This document shows, piece after piece, positions 36,640 to 47,594 of a stretch of 64,000 bases of DNA. Each line of letters starts with the position of its first letter. The first letter of the stretch is position 1. The DNA comes from Acanthochlamys bracteata (lineage: Eukaryota > Streptophyta > Magnoliopsida > Pandanales > Velloziaceae). The notes under the pieces were generated by a model. The model worked only from the letters and a program-made list of their open reading frames with translations, was not told the origin of the DNA and ran no database searches. The position numbers and the translations under genes were made by a program. The DNA lies in contig CM034129.1 of assembly GCA_019914995.1 (NCBI GenBank), positions 434,001-498,000 of the forward strand, in the 5' to 3' direction.

Positions 36640-37273
36640 AGAAAAGAAGTTGCATGTGTAAGTTCCAACCTGAATAGTCTTCCCCAACACCCATCTCATC
36701 AGCACTAACACAGCGGTCCACTGCGTCGGAGGCCAAGCTTAATGCCTTCAAGTTGAAATGGTAGAAGTGCATCGAGCAACAGCTTTGGTGTCTTTTCCAC
36801 ACACCTTCAACTTCTCATCAGACAAACAGCGACATTTTCTCTTGAAACCTTGACGCGAGATCACAGTCTTCAATCTTATACACGAAGGACTTCTTTCCAC
36901 TCTGGCTCTCATTGAAGTGGGACGGCACAACCTAAACCAAAGGGTCAAACTAAATTTCCGAAACATAACAGCAAAACAATCCTTAAATCTTTCTAACAAA
37001 AGCAAATTGCTGCAAAACTCTTCCAAATAATATAGCAAACTAAGACAAAAGAAACAAGTTTCATAGGTATCGAGCAAATTTTTATTACCTAAGATACAGA
37101 GTCCTCAACAATGTGGAAGCAATCACTATCCCCATGGTAGATAGCACCGTCTGCAGGCTCCGGAGAAACAGATACTCGCTAGGAGAGAAAATCTAGAGAC
37201 ACGAAACCCTGATGCCGGCTTCGGAGAAGGTGGCGGTAGAGTCGGCTGCAGCGGAGCAGGCGAGGCTCGATAT
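36640..37273 (-). pseudogene. Decayed SNF2 annealing-helicase gene (ZRANB3/SMARCAL1-like), central part
   Basis: Read on the minus strand from 37273, short blocks match the plant ZRANB3/SMARCAL1-like family in order: a PEPADGAIYHGDSDCF segment ending at a TTAG|GTAATA donor (exon edge 37089), then after a TTTAG acceptor at 36931 VVPSHFNESQSGKKSFVYK, then LLLDALLPFQLEGIKLGLRR, then ADEMGVG near 36680. Stops and at least three frame changes separate the blocks. In the Walker A stretch an extra G turns the Gly-Lys-Thr reading into Gly-Glu-Asp; without it the exon would end at CAG|GTTGGA. Nothing after this motif is found, so the helicase and any C-terminal domains are missing. The 5' end lies across the retrotransposon at 42250-42390. 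Confidence 0.7.
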
Positions 37274-37757
37274 TGTTAGAAATTATAAAGCCGCTGTATA
37301 AATTATAAATTAGTGGTTCATTAGAATACAATAAATTAAATATATATTTATATTTGAATGCCAAAAATTAAGAAAGATGAATTATCACTCAAGAAGTTGG
37401 AAAGCAAACGGTCAATGATTTTGAAAAATCTCTGGAGGATGAAAAGCCAAAGGACTTGAATACTTAGTGAGAAGATGAAAGGACAATCGTTTAAAAGTTT
37501 AAGAGTCTTTTTGAGGCATTATATATATGAATGAGATATATTTGTTTGGAAGAGAGAAAAAGTTTTGTTTGGAAGAGAGAACAAGATGAGAAAAAGAAAA
37601 AGATCATTCTCACATCAAGTGTGAGAGATATAAATAAAGCATTTTAGTGAGAGTTCACATTTAAAGTGTAACACAAGAGTTTATAATTACTTTGGTTTAG
37701 TGATTTTCTTGAAGGCGAGTTTGCCTTCCCGTAAAATTTTTCTCATTTTTTTCTACG
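37274..37757 (+). repeat. Left LTR of the copia element, shortened at its 3' end
   Basis: Matches 41693-42148 along its length with scattered substitutions and small indels, including an extra AGTTTTGTTTGGAAGAGAG-type duplication near 37561. It runs directly into the primer binding site after TTCTACG, whereas the right LTR continues for about 100 more bases past the same point. Confidence 0.85.
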
Positions 37758-37770
37758 TGGTATCAGAGCC
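37758..37770 (+). other. Primer binding site (initiator tRNA-Met)
   Basis: TGGTATCAGAGCC, the standard plant LTR-retrotransposon PBS complementary to the 3' end of initiator methionine tRNA, immediately after the left LTR. Confidence 0.9.
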
Positions 37771-39042
37771 ATAGGTTTGTTTCAATGACAAGAAAGTACG
37801 AGATTGAAAAGAAATACAAAACTATGGCAAGTAAGGTTGGAGGTGTGGATTTTTCAACGTCTCTTACTTGTATGACGTACTGATGATAGTAAGGCTATAG
37901 TGGGAGAGACAATGGTTGCTGCATGTGACAAATTTTGAAATTGCTAGAGTTAGTTCTATCAAGATTATGACAAATGATGGAAGGGGATGCATCATCAGTA
38001 AGGTACGTTCTGTTTTTCATCTTATGAAAAATTTGTTATTTGTAGGATAACTGGATGATCTGGACTGCAAGACTCGCGGTAGAGGCGAGATCATGGAGGT
38101 CATCCGGGTTAGAAAAACTGGAGGTTAAAATGATCGATTCAAATCTGTATAAGGTGCGTGAGGTGACACGGGTGCAGTAGATGCTTGTATTGCATCGGGC
38201 AATATTGGAGATATCACGCGAGTGTGGCACCTGAAATTTGGGCACATCTCGGAATGTGATTTAAAGATCCTCAGTGATCGGAAGTTCCTAACGGGACTGT
38301 CCGAGGTAAAATTGCCGTTTTGTGAGTAGTGTGTCACCGGTGAACAGCACTGTGAAAGATTTTGAAATCATTTTCAGTTTAAAGACAAGCTCGACTTGTT
38401 TCACTCAAAGTGGAACTTATATATTTCTAATCCGAAGGAAGTCGGATGTCTTTGAGGTATTCAAATTCTTTAAAACCCGGGCGGAACTTGATTCAGCAGC
38501 AGGATTAAGTCCGAAAAATATCTATGGTATGCTGAAGATGTTTGGGGTATTATCTATGGAATCCCACTGCCCATACGGTTATCTTCAGCAGGGATATCAT
38601 ATTTGCGGAGAATCAATACAAAAAGTGACTGAAGGCGATGATGTAAGGGAGAATGAGGCATCACTCCCAGCGGTGACCACATCGGTACTAGAAAAAAATG
38701 ATGGAAAGACAATCCTAATCTGAAGCCTGAACCAGCTGATGAGCACATGAAAAAGGATGGAGTTCGAAGGCCTACATCCCTTAGGCGTTCAACTGGCAAG
38801 AGAAACACACCTGAGAGGTATGAGGACTATTTTATAGAGATATCTCAATCTGGATATTGTTTATTCACAGAAGAAGGAGAGTCATCTTCTCTTAAGGAAG
38901 CATTAGAGAGTTCAAATGCGTCTCTGTGAATGGAAAAGCAGGAGAGTCCACAACTAAAACTACATAAAAGGACACCAAAACAGAAAGTGCCAATGCTCAG
39001 GAGCATGCAGGAGAGGATGCACCCAATTCAGATTCTCCACAG

Positions 39043-39505
39043 ATGGACACAAGCAAAAATGAAGAATCTGTAACCCCTGAGACTGCCACAGAACATCCTA
39101 TGCACAAGGAGTCACCCACTGAATGCACTGTCCAAGCAGCCTCAGAAGAAATGGATCCTGAAACTGAGCCACTGTCCATTACTGTCTATGTAAACCCCGC
39201 AACTCTGCAGGATGATCCCTTGTTTCAAGCAGCTCCAACAGTCTGCAGCTCCAACAGAAGCACATTGTGATCCTCTCACCACACAACCTCCCTCCTCTGA
39301 TTCTCCATCATCACACTCAAACATTCCCAGCCTACCTCTAAAACGCAAATATCTAAAACGAAGGGCTCACAAATCTGTCTCTAGCTCCCAATCCTTTTTA
39401 GATGATGATATAGTGATTCTTCCCCAATCCTCTGCTGCTAAACCTAAACATCAACATCCTCGACCCCCTGGCTGTAGGACATCCTCCAGACGGAAAAACA
39501 TTTAG
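39043..39505 (+). pseudogene. Interrupted open frame of the nested element, unidentified
   Basis: Two overlapping frames, one from 39043 and one ending with TAG at 39505, look like parts of a single Glu/Ser/Pro-rich protein with a basic segment (KRKYLKRRAHK). They are put out of register by a direct 16-bp duplication at 39229-39257. The function is not known. Confidence 0.45.
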
Positions 39506-39945
39506 CTAAACTTTGACTAGGCTTAACTTGTTTACTTACTACTGCTTTTAATGTCTAAGCTAAAACGTTCATCTTATTCTTAGTTATCATTGGATGAATG
39601 TTTGGCTGTTTAAACTTCTTATTATGATATCTTGATTATCCTTGTTTATACTGACTGTGCTTTCAATGTTAAGTTTTTAGTTGTGTTATATTATTGGTAC
39701 AACTTCACCTTTTTGAGATGGCAAAGGGGGACAAAAATCAGGAGAATTATGCAATTATTGCATGATAGCATACAAATGTGATGGCTCAAATTAAGGGAGA
39801 GCAACACACAGGTAAACAAAATAGATGCACAAGTTGAGGGGGAGCTATGCACAGGTAACCAAGAGTAAAACCAAAAATCTGATTGCTTTTGAAAACATAA
39901 ATCAATAATTCTTAATTCGTTTGTCATCATCAAAAAGGAGGAGAT

Positions 39946-41441
39946 TGTTGGAACTATCAAGTTAATTTTGATGATAACAATGTATTAAGAATTATAATTT
40001 ATATTGGACTAATAATTTAAAATCAAGTTTTGCAGGATTAGATAAATCAAGATTATTTTACTTACGGCAGACAATAACAGTTATTAAGCAGCTAACTGCT
40101 ATGCTACTATAAATCAAACAACATACAGAGCAGAGGATCCCATAGTCACACTACAGTCAGTTGCTTAACTGCTGAAGCATATGAAGACTTCTCTGTATCG
40201 CCCAAAACAGAGTATTGGGTTCAACAACAAAAACTTAGCTCAAGCTCTTTACTTCAAAAATTTTCTGGACTTACAACGCACTGAAGCAAATCAGATACAA
40301 GATCCACAACGAGCAAAAATTATCTTCTTCACAAAAAGGGAAAGCTCAATGATCAAGGAAAGAAAGCAAATTATACAACTGAGTTTGACTAATCAAGTCA
40401 AGACTGGGAAGTAAAATAAATTCAAAGCAGTCAACTTGGGATGCATTTAATATGGACAAGCCAACTCAGCTGTCATATTACAGACAATAATTTAACTAAA
40501 TCAAGTTCACAATCACTGGCGGGTAAATTCAAATTTCTCTACATTGCATTTAATGCTATGAAGACATTGTATAAAGATAGCCGAAAGCAATCGTGGAAGG
40601 GGTTGATTAACCGTTGGACAAACTGCTTCCTCTCTGGCATGAAGGTCTACCAATGCAAAAGAGCGCTAACGGCAATATTCTTCAACGGAAAAATCGCCCT
40701 GCACAGAGATGAAATTTTATAAGAAGGGAGACAGAGCGACAAAGAAAAAAAGAGATAATAGAAGACGAACAAAGACATATAAGAACTCAACAGCTCTACA
40801 AACGTCTTTATTCAAGCAATTGAAACCCTGCTGCTGCTGATCACACTGAAGATATCTCTCTCAGCAACCTTTCTGATTATCTCATTGGAAAAACTTCGTG
40901 AACACTTAACTATCATGAGATAGATCCTGTACTCAACTTCTATTTATTTTCTTGTAACTTCTTACTGACTTTGTGATAGAGGTGTTGCGGGCACCGGATA
41001 AGAAAACTCAGATGGAGCTTGGTGAAAGTTCTTAAATCTTGTAATAGAGCTAGCATATCAGCCAGAGGGGCAGTGGTGCCGAGTAGACTGTGAGGGGTTG
41101 TCTTGGTGAAGAAACCCGGTGAGAGTAAGTGTGCTTGAGAAGCACTTTGCTGTTGGTGTATATGTAGCTTATTAAAGATTTAGTGAAGCTTTGGCTCTGA
41201 TGATAGAGTGTCCGTGGATGTAGGCAAAGAGATCTTGCCCAACCACGTTAAATACTCTGAGTACTATCCTCTTTACCTAAGTCAGCAAATATTCTAACAC
41301 TCTTTGTCTGCAAGTTACATAATTGACTCAGCCGGCTGTAAGCCTGCTGTCTGTAAGATAACTAAACTTCACGAAAATTTTTATTTATTAACTCAATTCA
41401 CCCCTCCCATATTGAGTTAATCTTACAGGAGAACTAACAGG
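39946..41441 (+). repeat. Long LTR-like block of the nested element
   Basis: Starts TGTTGGAACT just after a polypurine tract and ends near a CA (CTTACA at 41429 or CTAACA at 41441) after a typical LTR end sequence with CTCAATTCACCCCTCCC. The length of about 1.5 kb is within the range of large plant copia LTRs. Only one copy is present in the window. Confidence 0.5.
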
Positions 41442-41692
41442 AACCATAATAAGGAACAGCATTGGATGTGACCGTTGTCACAAAGAAGCTGAAAGAAAAT
41501 TACTTCAAAATAGCAATGGAATCGGAGAAAAATAGGCAACAGTATGAGGTACATGAAAGTCAGTTAGCATGCGTGCTAGCCCTACTCCTCTCAATCGTAC
41601 ATATTTTCAATGTCATCGAATTTTGACACTTACGTATCGGTTTCTTGTTATTCTTTGATTGCAATTTACAAAGTGTTTTTAAGTGAAAGATT
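41442..41692 (+). other. Segment between the nested element and the right copia LTR
   Basis: The plus strand carries an open stretch of about 50 codons (ALDVTVVTKKLKENYFKIA and onward, followed by a possible GAG|GTACAT donor) that does not resemble copia pol. It may be an exon fragment carried by the element or a chance frame. The end, AAGTGAAAGATT, is the decayed polypurine tract of the outer element. Confidence 0.35.
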
Positions 41693-42249
41693 TGTTAGAA
41701 ATTGTAAAGCCACTATATAAATTAGTGGTTCATTAAAATGTAACAAATTAAATATGCATTCATATTGGAATGTCAAAGATCAAGGAAGACGAACCATCAC
41801 CAAAGAAGTTGGAAAGCCAACGGTCAAGGATTTTGAAACATCTCCTGAAAGATGGAAAACCAAAGGACTTGAACAATTAGTGGGAAGATAAAAGGACAAC
41901 CGTTTGGAAGTTCAAGAGTCTCCTTGAGGCATTATATATATGAATAAGAGGTATTTATTTGGAAGAGAGAACAAGATGAGAAAAAGAGGAAGGATCATTC
42001 TCACATCAAGTGTGAGAGATATAAACAAAGCATTTTAGTGAGAGTTCCTACTTAAAATGTAACACAAGAGTTTGTAATTGCTTTGGTTTAGTGATTTTTT
42101 TGAAAGCTAATTTGCCTTCCCGTGGGATTTTTCTTATTTTTTCCTACGTAAATTTCTTGTCTTTGTGATTGTCTTGCTCTTATATCAATTCTGGTATTGC
42201 TTAAGCAAGATCTTTGAGTGTGTTTATATTTCCGCTGCGTCTATCGACA
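41693..42249 (+). repeat. Right LTR of the copia element
   Basis: Begins TGTTAGAAATTG. After the region shared with the left LTR it continues from 42149 with a stretch ending TTTCCGCTGCGTCTATCGACA, which has the look of the standard copia LTR 3' end. The exact end is uncertain by a few bases. Confidence 0.75.
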
Positions 42250-42390
42250 ACCGAACACACTCGCTATTTTCAATAGATATTTCGGCAATTGGAGAGAGCC
42301 CATCGACTTCTCTCGGCGGAGAAGTCTCCAGTAGCGGCGGCGGCAAGGCGGAGCTTGTGGAGTGCGGCGTTGTTCTTCCGTGAACTCCAT
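42250..42390 (-). pseudogene. 5' end of the SNF2 annealing-helicase relic
   Basis: Minus-strand start codon at 42388-42390 followed by MEFTEEQRR, which resembles the conserved start of plant ZRANB3-like helicases as I remember it. The sequence then shifts frame; an Ala/Leu/Arg-rich stretch with WALSNCRN in the alternative frame fits the same N-terminal region. It ends at the right LTR and the relic resumes across the element at 37273, so the retrotransposon lies inside the first exon. Confidence 0.5.
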
Positions 42391-42807
42391 TAGAGTGAAT
42401 TCTTCAATTTCGAATTGGAGCGAAAACATAATAATAAATATAACAAAATTGAAAACTAATATTTGTTTGCATGGTCAACCCTGAAACAACTATTTTGGTA
42501 ATATCTGGTCCTTAAACATTTGCATTTTACTTGCTAGTTTATTAAACTTTAGCAAAATAAACGGACACTGAATTTTATTTTCTCCCTCTATGCTAAGAAA
42601 ACAGAAAAACACAAACATTACAAAAGAGAACTTTAACAAGTTTCGCGTATAAATAAACTGAAGACTAACAAATGATAAAAAGACAATATAGTCTATCATG
42701 AAATCTGTTGATTAGTTAGTGTCACATAATAATCGAGATATGCTTGGAGTTTAAGGAACTGCAATACTCAACAACGCCAGATACACATGGAAGTGCTTGA
42801 AACTAAT
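42391..42807. other. Spacer between the helicase relic and the F-box gene
   Basis: AT-rich. Contains the F-box gene 3' UTR on the minus strand. Nothing else seen. Confidence 0.5.
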
Positions 42808-43560
42808 TTACAGACCATCGACTTCAGATGCTTCTTCGGAATCAGAGAGAGGTAGAAGAGTGCAGACACCTAGCAAATGACCGTTAAGGCAAACATAACA
42901 CTCGATGCCATCTTCATATGCACCCAGCTTGTTGCACGCGCTCTGTGGGACCATTCCAGCCTGTAGCATGCTCCATACCTTCGCCTTACAATATGGACAT
43001 GTCTCGCTACTATGAAGCTCAGCTCCTCTGTCAATCAACATTTTGCGTACTCTTGAGAGTTTAAATGATTTGAAGATACCACGGAAGAAACCAAGATCGC
43101 CTTCCTCTCCTTGGTCAAGATGCTCGCAAGGGTCTGAAACGTATAACACATCTGATCTACATGGTGGTGGGAGAAAGCTTTTCCCTGACGTTCGAGAAAA
43201 ACGTGTTTGGTAAACGAAGTGGCTCGGACGGTTCATGTTCTTCAGGGAATTATCCTTGGCACAACCATGGCAGTAAATAAGAAGCTTCCCAAGTGCTTTC
43301 CAGTTGCCATCAGCACTCTTGCTGCCACTAGATTGAAGATCTAGCATCATCTTAGGGGCACGAGCTCTGCAGAACTCCTTCCATAAGACACGCTTGGCGA
43401 TATCATCAAACCACTTGCAAACACAAGACAGTGTGGCAATTAACCTCGGATTCCAATTCTGATGTTGCAAAACTAAGAATAGAGCATCTTCACTCAAATG
43501 TCCCTTTGTGCACAGGCAGCTCGATGAATGGGTGCAGCGATGTTGTTTTGGTACCAACAT
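42808..43560 (-). CDS. EID1-like F-box protein
   Basis: A single coding exon of 250 aa. The F-box lies at about residues 20-62 (HLSEDALFLVLQ through KRVLWKEFC), followed by blocks conserved in EID1 and the EID1-like proteins: RTSGKSFLPPPCRSDVLYV, DPCEHLDQGEEGD, a Cys pair in ETCPYCKAKVW, and the end LLPLSDSEEASE. EID1-type proteins are SCF substrate adaptors. EID1 dampens phytochrome A far-red signalling, and EDL3 is linked to ABA response and flowering time. Length and sequence point to the EDL group, probably EDL3, more than to EID1 itself. The gene probably has a long leader intron upstream. Confidence 0.9.
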   Translation of the reverse strand: MLVPKQHRCTHSSSCLCTKGHLSEDALFLVLQHQNWNPRLIATLSCVCKWFDDIAKRVLWKEFCRARAPKMMLDLQSSGSKSADGNWKALGKLLIYCHGCAKDNSLKNMNRPSHFVYQTRFSRTSGKSFLPPPCRSDVLYVSDPCEHLDQGEEGDLGFFRGIFKSFKLSRVRKMLIDRGAELHSSETCPYCKAKVWSMLQAGMVPQSACNKLGAYEDGIECYVCLNGHLLGVCTLLPLSDSEEASEVDGL

Positions 43561-43583
43561 TCCATTAATCAGCCAACAGCCAG

Positions 43584-45793
43584 CTGCATGACATATCCAA
43601 GTCAGTTAACATACTAATACTGTCTCAGATTGTAACTGTTTCCTGCAATTCAGAGGAAAACTTCCACGATGCAAAAGTTGCTTGTAATAACCATGTTAGG
43701 CAATTAGGCCGTAAGAGATGTGCATCTACGGCCATCAACTGGAGAACTTAACTGACAGTCAAAAAGGTAACAGATACAGACTAGATTCAGAAAACTAGAT
43801 ATTTCAAGGAAGAGTGCCGAAAAAGGTAGAGTAGGACAACAAGCTTCCTTTCCATCACCCAATTAGAAACTTGAGTTTACCACAGAGAAAGGGCAGCCCA
43901 AATAAATCATTGTGCCAATGTAAGAAAATCATCACATGCTGTAAGTAGAACCATCCGATTGTGAAAAAGGCGCGCTTATGACTTGAAATGAACTAGAGTA
44001 ATTTGCTTTGAGAATGAGTTGTTAATAACTTTACCAGAGAGCACTTGATTAATCAAATAATTCAGAACAGACTGTCAAACAGGTATGATCACAAGACATA
44101 CAATCCTAGCAGAGTCAAAAGGATACCTATATTATGATCATGCAAATGCATAGACTGAAAACGATATACAAAATGTCAAGATGATCTAACAATATAGCTA
44201 GGCTAGCTAAATAGAGCTCGAATATTACCAACTATAAGGTGGCTCTTTCAGGAAATGTTCAGAACAACTAACTCGATAAAATAAGTAAATAAATTTAAAA
44301 AGAAAAGAAATAATAAAACGAAGTCCGAAAATTAAGAGAAATACACTACATTCTTATTCATACAGAAGGTTGTAGAGAAGTAACTTTGCAATGCTAGACT
44401 CTAGAAATCTCTCATTACAATTCAGGTATCAAATTTCTAAAGATGATCACTAAGATGGCAAGTAAACACCTGATGCTTCTCCAGTTATCTTACAAAAGCA
44501 GACATTCTATGCTGAAAGAAGGGAACCCTAGAAACACAAACCAGATAGATATTTAACACAAAGAATCTTAACCTATGAGCATTATTATAAGATGGTCCCT
44601 CACAAGAAACATCAGCAGAAGCAGCAACCATTCTTAGCATGATTCCTCAGAAATTTTGTTGTGCAAAAAGACATTCGTACAACCCAGTCAAAGACATACA
44701 AGTGGCATGCAGTTGCCCCACTCACCAGCAAGTACTACTAGAATCTGCAAATTTATGGGTACGGTATAATGCCGTTCTCTCACAAGACTACATTTGACTG
44801 CACAATGAATGCCTTGCCCTTAAAATTTGTTTTCAACTTGGTGAACCAAAAGCTGCTTCACTTAAAATGTTTGTCCAGCACACTATCTTGCTATAAAAAT
44901 TACTGTGTACTTAATGCATTCTTTTTCACTGCAGATGAATCTAAGCAAGAAAGAAGTGTTGCCTTCATAAGTTCTCGCAATTTGACATTACACTAATATA
45001 GATATGAAAACAAGGATGAAATCCAATCCCACATATGCATTCTACTCAAGTTTGAAAACCTCAGCTACTTGTATCAATTTTTTGTAGTAGAAACAAAACC
45101 AAGGCAATTCCATTGCAAACTTTCACATGCAACTCATATAAAAGATTGATCCAAAATCTCTGCTTCGAAAATACTTATATGACACAAAAAAGAAAAGAGA
45201 TTCAGCTTCTAATGAAAACTATAAAAAAAAAAGACAGCCTCACATGCACGCTCAAACTCAGTTCATATTTCCAGAGCTCAAAAAATCAATCTTGTCATAA
45301 TCCAGTTCAAGCATACAGTCAAAAAGTTCTTCTAATTTCACACTTGTCGTCATAAAGCCAAACCACAGCAGTTCAACGTAAACTAAATCTCTAGAGATCA
45401 GCATCAAAGCACAAGCAGATTCCATTCCCCGAAATCAGACCTACAACCAATTTATATCTCCATAATTGTCAAACAACCAGTTTATTTCTACATCACTACT
45501 CGCAAGAACTTCAAAATCAATAAAATATATAAAAATCGCATCTACATTCACTTAAAAACAATCAATTTGAAGTATAGAAGAAATTGACAAGTCGAACCAA
45601 ACCTCACCTCAAAACAGAAAAAGCTTCAGTCTTTACTATCTGAATCAGAAAATATTCAACCCATTTTTCTCTATAAACTAGAGACACAAGAAGCACTAAG
45701 GTTTCTTGTTGCTATTATCTTTCCAACTTTCCTTCTTTCTTCCTTTCTTCTTTTCCTACTCCGCATGCGACAGATGAAAGAAAACAAATTTAC
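43584..45793 (-). other. Probable 5' UTR intron of the F-box gene
   Basis: On the minus strand a donor (TTCG|GTAAAT at about 45793) and an acceptor (CATGCAG|CTGG at about 43584) can bracket 2.2 kb without coding frames. The first leader exon would then lie at about 45794-45960. This is inferred from splice-like motifs and the lack of any other gene here. Confidence 0.35.
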
Positions 45794-46153
45794 CGAATAT
45801 ATCCTCCAAATTCGTCCGAAACTTCCCAGTTGCCACTAAATCAATTCAACCAATCCGTCCCCACTCCAAGGGCATTTTCGTCTAAATACTAAAAAAATCA
45901 AGCAAACTGCTCTGAGACTGGTTCAGACAGAAAAAACTAGAGAGAGAGAAAAAAAGAACAAAGCATTTTAACGATGAAGAAGAAGACGAGAGGAACAAGA
46001 GGAGCTCAAGTTTCCACTCTCTCGCGGGACATCGAAAGACTACCTTCCTTAGACCCTCCCTGCCGTATGCTGACCTGGCAAAATCTCAACCGCTATTTAA
46101 GTTTCTCGCTTTCTGTTTTTAGGATATTTTCGTTAGGTGAGTTTGTAGACAAA

Positions 46154-46159
46154 CACGTG
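46154..46159. promoter_or_regulatory. G-box in ACACGTGT context
   Basis: CACGTG within ACACGTGT, a good ABRE-type core. If the leader intron above is real, this lies a few hundred bases upstream of the F-box gene's start of transcription, fitting the ABA link of EDL3. Confidence 0.4.
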
Positions 46160-47594
46160 TAAGACATGTCTGGTTGCTTTTAGCCGTTGAGGCAATTAGT
46201 CGGTTCGGGTCGGATCCAGGAAGATGTTGACCCGGACCCGAAGTGAATTTGACTTATAGAGGTTATGTGATTACCGTGATTATCAGTTAGATTAAAATTA
46301 TTAATTATTGTATTTGGTTCCACAGGATTTGGGGAGAAATTGGTTAATTAAAAGTCAAGGCCACACAAGTGGGCCGACTCTTCCGTAACACGGCGATATT
46401 AAGTCGAAGTGGGCCGTCAACCCAATTACGGCCTTTTATTAGCTCAATTTGTTAGTTGTAGTTGTAGAAAGGGACGTTTTTTCATTTAGTTTGTGTTTTA
46501 CTTTCATGAAGCTCATTTTTTTGCAATATTTGAATTCAAATTTATTTTTTATATTTTAATTTATTTTCAAACTCACTGAACTTATCTCTAACCTATTTTT
46601 TACTAACTCGTACCACAAAATATAATTTTACAAAACTTACTTCCTATTAATTAAAACACACACCCTTAGTCACTGATAATTACTATTATTATATAATACG
46701 GTAAAACGTATATAATTGAGACTTGAAGTTTATTTCAAAAACAATCATAGAGACAATGGGCATGATTACTTATATTTTAAATTCAACTTTTCCCTTACAA
46801 ATTTCACATTGAACTTACTTTTAATAAAACCTAAACACAAAAAATAAACTCATTTTAAATTTCACTCTAACAATCACATTTTAAAACTAAAAACTTCACT
46901 TTAAGTAAAAATAAAAACTAAACTCAATTTCAATTCTCAAACTCTACTTTCAAAACAAAAAACATGTTTTAAATATCCGTAATCAAATTTCATAAAAATA
47001 AAATATAAGAAATAAAATTTTTTACAAAATGAGTTAGAAATAGAGTTCCGTTTTTATATTTCAACAGTTTTTAAAGGTGAGTGATAATTATAAAATAGAA
47101 TTGCATTGAAGGTATGAAATTAAAAAATTAGAACTAAAATTTCGCATGTGAAAAATTATGAATTCTTTATACAAATAAAATATATGAACTATTCGAAACT
47201 TCAAATCTGACGGAAAAAAGTAAAATTACGGGCGTTGAAAATACGCCCAAAGTAAAAATGATCAGCAAAAAAGAAAAAAAAGAATGAAATCAAACATACA
47301 AATATAAAATGATCAGCAAAAAGAAAAAGAAGAATGAAATCAAATATACAAAGAAGCACAAGCTACTTTCAGAAAACTTTACAAAGACCAAATGTTCTAT
47401 GTTACATACAGGATTTTTTCTATTTGTGAATATATGAACAAATCTTTCCAGGTATCAGTATAAGCCAATCTCAACTTGTTACTAAAACCTTTTCTATATA
47501 TTTTTTTAATTTTTAAAGACTATAAACAATCCACCACCATGGAAAATAAAAAATAAAAAAAGAAGAAAACTATAACCTTTAAAATGTGAAAAAT
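46160..47594. other. Intergenic region
   Basis: Two TGGGCC elements (46370-46375, 46410-46415), then AT-rich sequence with irregular CACTTT/AAACTC-type repeats at 46760-46960 like those at 29170-29400. An imperfect direct repeat of about 60 bases (AAAAATGATCAGCAAAAA-type) occurs at about 47254-47350. No gene supported. Confidence 0.45.

Larger units (their letters stand above)
38945..41441 (+). mobile_element. 3' fragment of a second LTR element nested in the copia element
   Basis: The reading of the outer element breaks off near 38945. The inserted part holds an acidic, Ser/Pro-rich open frame at 39043-39505 (interrupted by a 16-bp duplication), then a purine-rich tract AAAAAGGAGGAGAT ending at 39945 as polypurine tract, then a long LTR-like block beginning TGTTGGAACTATC at 39946. 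No left LTR, PBS or pol was found, so only the 3' part is present. The protein of the open frame is not recognised; position suggests a region after pol. Both borders are approximate. Confidence 0.55.
37274..42249 (+). mobile_element. Degenerate Ty1/copia LTR retrotransposon, with a second element nested in it
   Basis: Two related direct repeats bound the element (37274-37757 and 41693-42249), both beginning TGTTAGAAATT. A primer binding site complementary to initiator tRNA-Met follows the left LTR. Internal remains in order are a short gag-like start, a GAG-pre-integrase segment near 38219-38350 (VWHLKFGHISECDLKIL), integrase-like sequence near 38430-38500 (KSDVFEVFKFFKTRAE) and the start of a reverse transcriptase region near 38800-38930. 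The core of integrase, most of reverse transcriptase and RNase H are missing, and stops are frequent. It is non-autonomous and old, judged by the many differences between the LTRs. No clear target-site duplication was found. The LTR order (integrase before RT) fits copia. Confidence 0.85.

Noticed and set aside
45974-46162. Plus-strand 62-codon frame starting MKKKTRGTRG
   Set aside because: It lies in the probable promoter or leader of the F-box gene, with no domain and no splice context. Likely chance.
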